NCBI GenBank assembly: GCA_050740255.1
Contig: JBOICV010000170.1
Coordinates: 1-34,810 of the forward strand
Origin: JBOICV01 sp050740255
GTDB lineage: Bacteria > Pseudomonadota > Gammaproteobacteria > Nevskiales > JBOICV01
Direction: 5' to 3'
DNA length: 34,810 nt
Shown: piece by piece, positions 7,902-15,411 of the stretch
Position numbering within the stretch: position 1 is the first letter of the stretch
Layout: each line of letters opens with the position of its first letter
Translations under genes and position numbers: made by a program
The notes under the pieces: model-generated
Database searches by the model: none
What the model was told of the DNA's origin: nothing
Seen by the model: the letters and a program-made list of their open reading frames with translations, nothing else

Positions 7902-8035
7902 TGTCATCGCGAGGAACCCTTCGACAAGCTCAGGATAAACTCCGTGACGAAGCGATCTCGTAGCCCCCGATTCGTTTAACCGCGAGATTGCTTCACGGAG
8001 TTTATCCTGAGCTTGTCGAAGGGTTCGCAATGACA
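7902..8035. repeat. Large near-perfect palindrome (MITE-like), likely bidirectional terminator
   Basis: The left arm (7902-7960) and right arm (7982-8035) are near-perfect inverted copies over about 50 bp, both ending in TGTCAT and both containing CTTCGACAAGCTCAGGATAA. Differences are a short GAG insertion and a few substitutions in the inner part. The arms belong to the TGTCATTGCGA...GCAATCT repeat type seen in many proteobacteria. It lies between convergent genes (DUF192 and SRPBCC). Confidence 0.85.
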
Positions 8036-8045
8036 TCCAGGCGGC

Positions 8046-8483
8046 TCAACCGCTGCCTATATCCGCCAAAGCGCGCTGCACACCCCGTCGCCAGCCGTTC
8101 TCCAGCACACGCGCAATCAAACCACCAGTAAACGGAATTCTCGGATCGAAGCTGATGCTGTAGTCGAGCTGTGTGTCGCCGGACGCCTCCTTGAACAGAA
8201 TCACACCGCGATGATTCTTGATCGGACTGCCGCGCGACACCACGTATTCGATGCGCTTGGGCGGCTCGAACACCACGATCGTCTCTTCGAACGGCGGGCC
8301 GATCGCCTTGATCTCGCGCACCGAACCCAGTCCGTTCGGTTCAGCGGGGTCTTGCCCATCCTTGATGCGCCGGAATTGTCCCGGCCAGATGCGACCGAAT
8401 TTTTCGTGGTCGGCGAAGTAGGCGAACACCTGCGCGGGTGGCGCGGCGAAGAATTGCTGGAAATGCACCTGCTGGCTGGGCAT
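8046..8483 (-). CDS. SRPBCC-family (polyketide cyclase/START-like) protein
   Basis: A 145-residue protein with the SRPBCC helix-grip pattern: FFAAPPAQVFAYFADHEKFGRIWPG at the N-terminus, a central beta-sheet (GSVREIKA, EETIVVFEPPKRIEYVVSRGSP, GVILFKE, TQLDYSISF), and a long C-terminal helix. Such proteins bind hydrophobic ligands or act as cyclases/aromatases; the ligand here is unknown. The start at 8483 is chosen because AGGAGG lies four bases upstream. An ATG at 8507 would overlap the oxidase stop as ATGA but lacks its own Shine-Dalgarno. It is downstream of and probably cotranscribed with the flavin oxidase. Confidence 0.85.
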   Translation of the reverse strand: MPSQQVHFQQFFAAPPAQVFAYFADHEKFGRIWPGQFRRIKDGQDPAEPNGLGSVREIKAIGPPFEETIVVFEPPKRIEYVVSRGSPIKNHRGVILFKEASGDTQLDYSISFDPRIPFTGGLIARVLENGWRRGVQRALADIGSG

Positions 8484-8503
8484 ATCTCCTCCTGAAAATT
8501 TTT

Positions 8504-9985
8504 TCATCCGGCCATGCTCGCCGGCTGCAGCTCGGGCAGCACCTCGGCCGCTGCGCGCTCACCCGAGCGTATTGCGCCGTCTATGTAACCGTTCCAAATC
8601 GTCGCCGTTTCGGTGCCGGCCCAGTGAATGCGCTCTACCGGGGCACGCAAGGCGGGACCATAATCGCTCCAGCCGCCCGGCGCGAAAAACCCGGCATAGC
8701 CGCCGCGGCTCCACTCTTCCGCCGACCAGTTCTGCTCGATGTATTCGATCGGCTGCCGCGCCTGCTCGCCGAAGTAGCGCACAAAGCAGTTGATGGTCGC
8801 GACGCGCCGTTCCTCGCGCGTCTTGTCACCATAGATGCGGCCGTCGCTGCCCTCCATAAAGCCCATCAGCACGCCGACATGCAAATCCGGCGTCGAATTG
8901 TCATACGCGAGCTTTACCGGCCCGGTGTCGCTGGTCGCCTGCCCGGCCAGGCCTTGTTCGCGCCAGAACGGTTTCGGATAAACGCATTGCACCTTGATGA
9001 CCGTGCCGAGCGGCATGCGCTGCGTGAGCTGGTCGCGCAGCCCCGGCAAGGCCGGCGTGTAGCGGATGCGTCCCGCGAGCGCGGGTGGCAGCGCGACAAT
9101 CACACGCTCGGCCCGTACCGTATAGTTCTCGCCGTGTATGGACACCCCGGCGCGATCCTGCTCGATATGCGTCACCGGCGACGCCAGGTGCACGCGCGAG
9201 CCGAGCTGTTCCGCCATGCGGATCGCGACCAGTTGCGAGCCACCGACAAAACGCCAGGCCTGCGCGCCGCCCGAGGTATTGATCAGATTCTCCAGACTGC
9301 CGCCGGAGTGGATGTAGAACAGCACGTGCAGCAGCGACACATCGCGCGGCTGCACCGAAAACACCGCTTCGATGGCGAGCTGCAGCAAATGCCGCGCACC
9401 GTCGCTATAGAGATGCTCGTCCATCCAGGTCTGGAATGTCTGGCTGTCCCAGAGCGCGGCCTTGGCCGCGGTCCAGGGCGCCTCCAGCGGCACCGTGCGC
9501 GCCATGCGGTTGAGCCGCGTCATCGCCAGGCCCGCTTCGAGCGAACCGAGCACGTCGTGGCGGGGGATGCGGCCGCTATAGGTGTGGCGTTCGCCGTCGC
9601 GATAGTCCACGTAGTCGCCGCTGTCATAGGTCGGATAGGTCGCAACGCCGACGGCCTTCGCAATTTCCAGCAAGCGGTCCTGCGTCGGCCCGGCCCATTG
9701 GCCGCCGATCTCGATCACGCCGCCACCGGGCAGTGGATGATTGAGCGTGCGTCCGCCGACCCGCTCGCGCGCTTCCAGAATCACGCCGTCTCGTCCGCCT
9801 TCAAGCAGCGCGCGGGCGCAAGCGAGGCCGGCGAAACCGGCCCCGACAATCGCCACATCCGTCTTGATCCGCCCGCGCGCCGGATTCAATTGCATTGGCC
9901 GCGCGGCAGCCACGGCCAACCAGCGGCTGTCCACGAGTCCCGCCGCGGCCAAACCGATCAGAAATTCGCGCCGGCGCAAAGCCAT
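8504..9985 (-). CDS. Flavin monoamine oxidase-family FAD-dependent oxidoreductase
   Basis: A 493-residue protein beginning MALRRREFLIGLAAAG, a twin-arginine-like signal, so it is probably exported folded with FAD bound. The Rossmann FAD motif is VAIVGAGFAGLACARAL (about residues 44-60), followed by the amine-oxidase signature ERVGGRTLNHPLPGG and GGQWAGPTQ. The C-terminal FAD-contacting segment is RIHWAGTETATIWNGYIDGAIRSG. Length and motifs fit the flavin monoamine oxidase / L-amino-acid oxidase superfamily. The amine substrate cannot be inferred. The following SRPBCC gene lies 20 bp away or overlaps, suggesting a joint transcript. Confidence 0.9.
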   Translation of the reverse strand: MALRRREFLIGLAAAGLVDSRWLAVAAARPMQLNPARGRIKTDVAIVGAGFAGLACARALLEGGRDGVILEARERVGGRTLNHPLPGGGVIEIGGQWAGPTQDRLLEIAKAVGVATYPTYDSGDYVDYRDGERHTYSGRIPRHDVLGSLEAGLAMTRLNRMARTVPLEAPWTAAKAALWDSQTFQTWMDEHLYSDGARHLLQLAIEAVFSVQPRDVSLLHVLFYIHSGGSLENLINTSGGAQAWRFVGGSQLVAIRMAEQLGSRVHLASPVTHIEQDRAGVSIHGENYTVRAERVIVALPPALAGRIRYTPALPGLRDQLTQRMPLGTVIKVQCVYPKPFWREQGLAGQATSDTGPVKLAYDNSTPDLHVGVLMGFMEGSDGRIYGDKTREERRVATINCFVRYFGEQARQPIEYIEQNWSAEEWSRGGYAGFFAPGGWSDYGPALRAPVERIHWAGTETATIWNGYIDGAIRSGERAAAEVLPELQPASMAG

Positions 9986-10006
9986 GTTCCCCCTTGCCCG
10001 ATTTCC

Positions 10007-10128
10007 GGTAGTGCCTCAGTTTGCCGTTGAATTCCCGAGTTCGTCATTCCGGCGAAGGCCGGAATCCAGTCTTTTCAAACCCATGGACACCGGCCTGCGC
10101 CGGTGTGACGGCAAACTGAGACACTACC
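10007..10128. repeat. 122-bp MITE-like element with 21-bp terminal inverted repeats
   Basis: The termini GGTAGTGCCTCAGTTTGCCG (10007 on) and its inverted partner (10108-10128) match at 20 of 21 positions. The interior carries two smaller palindromes: TTCCGGCGAAGGCCGGAA near 10048-10065 and CACCGGCCTGCGCCGGTG near 10088-10105. There is no open frame inside. It lies upstream of the CBS gene, in the gap from the divergent oxidase gene. Confidence 0.75.
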
Positions 10129-10167
10129 CGCCCACAACCTCGCAAAACGATAGCAGATCGGCTCAAA

Positions 10168-10173
10168 TATAAT
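10168..10173 (+). promoter_or_regulatory. Candidate -10 element for the CBS gene
   Basis: A perfect TATAAT hexamer about 69 bp upstream of the CBS gene start. No good TTGACA-like -35 is visible at 16-18 bp spacing, so the promoter call is tentative. Confidence 0.45.
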
Positions 10174-10241
10174 GCTGGACTGCGCGTGGTATAACACTCC
10201 CTTGGAGAATCGGCGCGCGGCACCTAAGACGGAGAACTTCG

Positions 10242-10643
10242 ATGAGCAATATCGGGACAGTCGCGGTCCGCGAGTACATGACCACCAAACTGGTCACCTT
10301 CACGCCCGATATGGAGGTCATGAGCGCGCTCGCGCAACTGGTGCAGCACGGCCATTCCGGTGCACCGGTGCTGGATGCGGCCGGCCGGCTGATCGGTATG
10401 CTCTCGGAAAAAGACTGTCTGAAAGTCGCAGTGATGGCCAATTTCGAAGGCGTCTCGCCCGGCAAGGTCAGCGACTACATGACCACTCAGGTCAAATCCA
10501 TCGGACCGGACACCAGCTTGCTCGAAATCGCCGGCGTGTTCATTGACGCGCCGTTCAAGCGTCTGCCGGTGATCGAGAACGGCAAGCTACTAGGACAGAT
10601 TTCGCGCTCCGACGTGCTGCGCGCCATTAATGATCTGAGTTAA
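10242..10643 (+). CDS. CBS-domain pair protein
   Basis: A 133-residue stand-alone Bateman module. CBS1 (residues about 8-62) contains VREYMTTKLVTFTPDMEVMSAL and HSGAPVLDAAGRLIGMLSEKD; CBS2 (about 74-131) contains VSDYMTTQVKSIGPDTSLLEIA and FKRLPVIENGKLLGQISRSDVLRAI. CBS pairs bind adenine nucleotides and act as energy or ion sensors, usually attached to or partnering another protein. None is fused here. A GGAG lies seven bases before the ATG, with a TATAAT further upstream. The patatin gene follows 41 bp downstream on the same strand and may be cotranscribed. Confidence 0.92.
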   Translation: MSNIGTVAVREYMTTKLVTFTPDMEVMSALAQLVQHGHSGAPVLDAAGRLIGMLSEKDCLKVAVMANFEGVSPGKVSDYMTTQVKSIGPDTSLLEIAGVFIDAPFKRLPVIENGKLLGQISRSDVLRAINDLS

Positions 10644-10684
10644 CTCGCGGTAGTGGTTACCAACGGCGGTCGTTGAACCCGCGC

Positions 10685-11626
10685 ATGCCTGAAGCCATAC
10701 CCGAAGCAAGACCCGAAGCGGGCGAGCCCAAGCCCAAAGCTGCTCCGACCGTAGTCGGCCTCGCACTGGGCAGCGGCTCGGCGCGCGGCTGGTCGCATAT
10801 CGGCGTGATTCTCGAACTCGAAGCCATGGGCATCCGCCCGCAGGTCGTGGCCGGCACCTCGATCGGCGCCCTGGTCGGCGCGGTCTACGTAGTGGGCGAG
10901 TTACAAGAGTTCGCCGATTGGGTGCAAAAGCTCACCGTGCGAGATGTCGTCGGCCTGATCGACATCACCTTTACCGGCGGCATGGTGAAAGGCGAGAAGC
11001 TGTTCGGTTTCTTCCACGAACGGCATCGCAATCCGAACATCGAAGAGCTGGAACAACGCTTTGTCAGCGTCGCGACGGAAATGAAAACCGGCCGCGAGGT
11101 CTGGATAACGCGCGGCCCGATCCTGCCGGCGGCGCGCGCCTCCTGCGCCATGCCGGGACTGTTCTCGCCGTATAAATTCGATGAGCGTTGGATGCTGGAT
11201 GGCGGCCTGGTCAATCCGGTGCCCGTGTCGGCCTGCCGCGCGCTGGGCGCGGAGGTGGTGATTGCGGTGAATCTGAACGCGCAATTGATCGGCCCCCATC
11301 TGTCGCGCGCCAGCGTGCAGGAGCAGGAGGCGGAGATGGCCGCTGAGCCGGAGAATAAAAGCTTCTGGCAGAAGGTAGTAGGGTTTCTCTCCAGCGGCGA
11401 TATGGAAAATCCGGGCTTGTTCGATGTGATCGGCTCCAGCGTCAACATCATGCAGGACCGGCTCACCCGCAGCCGCATGGCCGGCGACCCACCCGAGATC
11501 ACGCTGATCCCGCTGCTGCAGGACTTCGCGCTGATGGATTTTCACCGCGCCGCCGAGGCGATCGAAGAAGGCCGCCGCGTGGTGCGCAGCCACGAACAAA
11601 GTATCCGTGCCTGGGTTGGGATTTAG
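10685..11626 (+). CDS. Patatin-like phospholipase, RssA type
   Basis: A 313-residue protein with an intact patatin Ser-Asp dyad. The oxyanion loop is GSGSARGWSHIG, the nucleophile motif is GTSIG, and the catalytic Asp is in DGGLVNPVP. It has the size and block order of the RssA-like bacterial patatins, which are predicted phospholipid or acyl hydrolases. It carries no signal peptide, and the N-terminus is Pro/Glu/Lys-rich (EAIPEARPEAGEPKPK), so it is probably cytosolic or peripherally membrane-bound. The start is ATG 10685; an in-frame TTG at 10673 is possible. Its 3' end faces the lipase chaperone across two repeat hairpins. Confidence 0.9.
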   Translation: MPEAIPEARPEAGEPKPKAAPTVVGLALGSGSARGWSHIGVILELEAMGIRPQVVAGTSIGALVGAVYVVGELQEFADWVQKLTVRDVVGLIDITFTGGMVKGEKLFGFFHERHRNPNIEELEQRFVSVATEMKTGREVWITRGPILPAARASCAMPGLFSPYKFDERWMLDGGLVNPVPVSACRALGAEVVIAVNLNAQLIGPHLSRASVQEQEAEMAAEPENKSFWQKVVGFLSSGDMENPGLFDVIGSSVNIMQDRLTRSRMAGDPPEITLIPLLQDFALMDFHRAAEAIEEGRRVVRSHEQSIRAWVGI

Positions 11627-11650
11627 CAGTCGGAGCGCGTAAGCCTTTAG

Positions 11651-11668
11651 CCCCGGCGAAGGCCGGGG
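11651..11668. terminator. GC hairpin between convergent genes
   Basis: CCCCGGC, loop GAAG, GCCGGGG: a 7-bp all-GC stem just after the patatin stop. There is no U-run, so it may be a repeat hairpin rather than a classical intrinsic terminator. Confidence 0.4.
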
Positions 11669-11685
11669 GAAGAATCTCGCTTCTC

Positions 11686-11714
11686 CGTCATTCCCGCGCA
11701 CGCGGGAATCTTTT
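11686..11714. repeat. REP-like hairpin repeat, copy B
   Basis: The reverse complement matches copy A (300-328) at 28 of 29 bases, with stem TTCCCGC/GCGGGAA and loop GCAC. It ends at the last base of the lipase-chaperone stop codon. Confidence 0.75.
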
Positions 11715-12778
11715 CACTCACGACCATATCTGCGGCGCTGCGAGTAACGATAGAAGCCGCTCTGCTCCTCGGCGCGAACGGTTTCCGCCTCGGCGCCAAA
11801 ACTCTCCTCCTGCAGTTTTTGCAGCTCACGAGCTTCGTCCTCGCCGTCGTACTCCTTTTGGATGCGCTCGCGTTCCACTCTATAGCGCTGGCCGCTGTCC
11901 CAGGCCTCGTCGCGGCTGCGGTCCAGCTCGTCCCAGCGCTGTAGCGCAGCCTCGTCCATGCCCATGCCGCGGCGGATATTCCGCAAAGCCGCGTTGCGCT
12001 GCGCTGGCGACAGCGCGTGTAAATCACTCTGCACCGATTCGACGGCGAGAAAGCGGTTCATCAACTCAGTCTGGCGCGTCTGCACAAAAGCACCGGCCTT
12101 GTCGCCATAGGCCTCATTGATGGCACCCACATAGCTCGCCAGCTTGTCGTCCAGCGGCACACCCTCGGCCGCGTTCAGCGCGGCGAGCGGGCCCTGAATC
12201 CGCGCCGTTCTCTGCTCACTTGCCCAGATTTCGGCGGCGTCGGCGCCGAAGGCGGCCCGACGCGCCGCCAGCAGCGCGGCACGGCGTTCCTGCGGCGACA
12301 TGCGCATCAGCACCTCGCGGTTCTCGCGCAACCAGTCGTTGTACTGCGTGAGCTTTTGAAATTGTGCGTAAAGCGGGTCGGCCAGCTCCGGGAAAAGTTG
12401 TTGCAAAAAGGCGTAGAGACGAAAACTCCAGTCCTCCGGATAGCGCGCCATCAGATACGCAATCAACTGCTCGATCGCCTTGATCTGCGCGTGCTTGCGG
12501 TGAATGACCACCTTGAACTGCTCGCGCAGACCGGCAATGAACTCGCTGTCTTGCGCCGAGAGCGACACCGCATATACGGCCGGTGGTGTTGCCGAATACG
12601 CGGCCGCTGGGGGCGGTGTTAACGGCCGGATACTCGTCGCGGGAGTAACTGCCGTTGTGGGCGTAACTTGATCTTCACCCAACAGCCAGGCCAGACCCAT
12701 TCCGGCCAGGGCAAAGCCGAGAATCACCGACAGCAGCACTTTGCGTCTATTCACAACTGTCGTCCGTTGAGGCTGCAC
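11714..12778 (-). CDS. lifO: Lipase chaperone (steric foldase), divergent LifO family
   Basis: A 354-residue protein with an N-terminal membrane anchor (VLLSVILGFALAGMGLAWLL), a Pro/Thr/Ala-rich spacer (about 36-70) and a long helical domain. The repeated patterns MSPQERRAALLAARRAAFGADAAE, SPAQRNAALRNIRRGMGMDEAALQRWDELD and a highly charged C-terminus match the helical scaffold of lipase-specific foldases, which clasp the secreted lipase in the periplasm. The usual Rx(1-2)FDY-type motif of the first mini-domain is not evident. It starts with GTG, nine bases after a hairpin that separates it from the lipase gene upstream. Gene order lipase then chaperone is the family norm. Confidence 0.82.
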   Translation of the reverse strand: MQPQRTTVVNRRKVLLSVILGFALAGMGLAWLLGEDQVTPTTAVTPATSIRPLTPPPAAAYSATPPAVYAVSLSAQDSEFIAGLREQFKVVIHRKHAQIKAIEQLIAYLMARYPEDWSFRLYAFLQQLFPELADPLYAQFQKLTQYNDWLRENREVLMRMSPQERRAALLAARRAAFGADAAEIWASEQRTARIQGPLAALNAAEGVPLDDKLASYVGAINEAYGDKAGAFVQTRQTELMNRFLAVESVQSDLHALSPAQRNAALRNIRRGMGMDEAALQRWDELDRSRDEAWDSGQRYRVERERIQKEYDGEDEARELQKLQEESFGAEAETVRAEEQSGFYRYSQRRRYGRE

Positions 12779-12787
12779 AAAAACCAG

Positions 12788-12815
12788 GGGCCTTTACCCT
12801 CGCGGGTAAAGGCCC
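12788..12815 (-). terminator. Intrinsic terminator or attenuator between lipase and chaperone
   Basis: A perfect 12-bp stem (GGGCCTTTACCC at 12788-12799, partner 12804-12815) with a four-base loop. Read on the minus strand it is followed by CCTGG and then five T's. The T-run abuts the chaperone GTG start, so it would reduce readthrough from lipase to chaperone. Confidence 0.75.
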
Positions 12816-12865
12816 TCGTCTGTTAATTCTAAGCAGTCAATCAATAGCCATTGTCCGCACGCGGC

Positions 12866-13978
<1,113 letters not shown>

Positions 13979-14065
13979 GGGTCTTCTCCTAATCGCACAC
14001 ACACGGTTTGCCGCATCGCGCTTTAAATACGCTTGCGTTTGTTAATAGGTCGTTAGAATACGCTC

Positions 14066-14773
14066 ATGTTTTCAAAAAGCAAGGGCGGGGCCAAACCCCC
14101 GGTGTTCCGCCCCCAGCCCCTGCCCCGGGGACGCCACCGGCTGAGCGCGGAGGTGGTGCGGGCGTCGCAGCGCCAGCGGCTGGTGCAGGCCATGTTGTCG
14201 CTGGTCGGCGAGCGGGGCTATGCCGCGACCAGCGTACCGGCGGTGACGGCCGCCGCGCGGGTCGCGCGCAATACTTTCTACCAGTTCTTTCCGGACAAGG
14301 AGAGCTGCTTCCTGGCCGCCTGTGCGGAGGCCGCGGCGGATGGCATCGCCACCATGGAAACCTTCGGCATCGAGGCCGACTGGGTCGTCGGCGTGCGGCG
14401 CGGCATGCGCACCTGGCTACAGTGGTGGCAGGAGCGGCCGGGGTTTGCGCGGGCTTACCTGGTGGAACTGCCGCTGGTCGGCGAGGGCGCGGTGCGCCAG
14501 CGCGAAAACGCCTACCAGCGCTTCGAGCAATTGTTCATGCGCCTGGGCGCGCGCGTCCGGCGCGAGCAGCCGGGCCTGCAGCCATTGCCGGACTTCGTAC
14601 CCCGGGTGCTGGTGTATGCACTGCTGGAACTGGTGGCGGCCGAAGTGCGCGCCGGACGCATCGGGCGCCTGACCGCCATCGAGGACACGGCGATGTTTGT
14701 GACGGTCAAGCTCCTTGCTGACGAAACCTACGCGCAACTGACACTGCCGCCCCAGAAAAACGCCAAGGGCTGA
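14066..14773 (+). CDS. TetR/AcrR-family transcriptional regulator
   Basis: A 235-residue protein with a helix-turn-helix at about residues 34-80: RLVQAMLSLVGERGYAATSVPAVTAAARVARNTFYQFFPDKESCFLAA has the full TetR signature (GYAATSV, FYQFFPDKE). The C-terminal ligand and dimer domain is poorly conserved, as expected. It is divergent from the secreted lipase gene with 87 bp between starts, so it probably controls that gene and/or itself; the inducing ligand is unknown. I could not pick a convincing palindromic operator in the gap. Just downstream lies a remnant of a second lipase chaperone. Confidence 0.9.
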   Translation: MFSKSKGGAKPPVFRPQPLPRGRHRLSAEVVRASQRQRLVQAMLSLVGERGYAATSVPAVTAAARVARNTFYQFFPDKESCFLAACAEAAADGIATMETFGIEADWVVGVRRGMRTWLQWWQERPGFARAYLVELPLVGEGAVRQRENAYQRFEQLFMRLGARVRREQPGLQPLPDFVPRVLVYALLELVAAEVRAGRIGRLTAIEDTAMFVTVKLLADETYAQLTLPPQKNAKG

Positions 14774-14840
14774 GTCGCAGCAGTAGTAGCCCCGTCGGCC
14801 TGCGATGCGAGCCCTATGGGTACCTCACACCCGTCAACCG

Positions 14841-14958
14841 CAGCTTGTCGTCCAGCGGCACGCCCTCGGCCGCGTTCAGCGCGGCGAGTGAGCCCCGAAT
14901 CCGCGCAGTTCTCGCCGCGCCCGCCCGGATTTCCGCGGCATCGGCGCCAAAGGCCGCA
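14841..14958 (-). pseudogene. Fragment of a second lipase chaperone gene
   Basis: About 118 bp aligning with the intact chaperone gene at 12140-12258 with clear nucleotide similarity, including 21 identical bases at its left edge. It encodes AAFGADAAEIRAGAARTARI and then GSLAALNAAEGVPLDDKL; the intact copy has AAFGADAAEIWASEQRTARI at the same place. Homology ends abruptly on both sides and there is no start, signal or C-terminal half. It is a decayed duplicate in the same orientation as the intact gene. Confidence 0.85.
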
Positions 14959-15024
14959 TGCAGTTCCGCGTCAGCCCGGGGCGTGCGGTGAAGATGGGTA
15001 CGGTTTCCGCGGCGCCAGGATGAA

Positions 15025-15053
15025 TTGCGAACCATCGCCGAAGCGCTTAGACT
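15025..15053 (+). promoter_or_regulatory. Candidate sigma70-type promoter of the metE leader
   Basis: TTGCGA (15025-15030) and TAGACT (15048-15053) separated by exactly 17 bp, with the predicted start site shortly before the riboswitch at 15081. Confidence 0.5.
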
Positions 15054-15080
15054 TTCTCCGTCCGGCGTTTCTTCATTACC

Positions 15081-15245
15081 GGGCAAGGTTTCGCGTAAAG
15101 CGAAATAACAGGGAACCGTGTGCAAATCACGGGCTGTCGCGCAACTGTAAGTAACGCATAAATCTTTACCGGTGGTACCCACTGTTCCGGCGACGGGATG
15201 GGAAGGGCGGCAAAGATGTTACGAGCCAGGAGACCTACCTTGTCC
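15081..15245 (+). ncRNA. Cobalamin (adenosylcobalamin-type) riboswitch
   Basis: The classical B12-box elements appear in order: AGGTTTCGCG...AACAGGGAACCGTG, then AAATCACGGGCTGTCGCGCAACTGTAA, and the 3' box GAGCCAGGAGACCTACCTTG. P1 closes between 15081-15089 and 15237-15245 (nine pairs, one G-U). It precedes metE, the B12-independent methionine synthase, which such riboswitches commonly repress when B12 is present. The remaining leader (15246-15411) should hold the expression platform. It contains a 7-bp hairpin (15301-15307 with 15314-15320) and a pyrimidine tract (15332-15346) partly complementary to the metE Shine-Dalgarno. Confidence 0.95.
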
Positions 15246-15411
15246 GCAACGGCGATGCTTCCGCGGTCTGGGGCTTTGGTCAGCGTGATGAACTCGCTCA
15301 TTCCCGTGTCTTTACGGGAATCGTGGGTTCGCCTTTCCTCCTCCGTCTGCGGTGCCTCGGGAAGTTTTCGGCCGGGCGTATCGCTCATTCAGAACGGAAG
15401 GAAGGATCAAT

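Noticed and set aside
8438..10030. 530-codon open frame on the plus strand
   Set aside because: Antisense to the flavin oxidase and SRPBCC genes, which have clear motifs; no domain is visible in the shadow.
14008..14721. 237-codon frame overlapping the TetR gene
   Set aside because: Different frame from the TetR protein, Gly/Ala/Arg-rich and without motifs; TetR is clearly the real gene.
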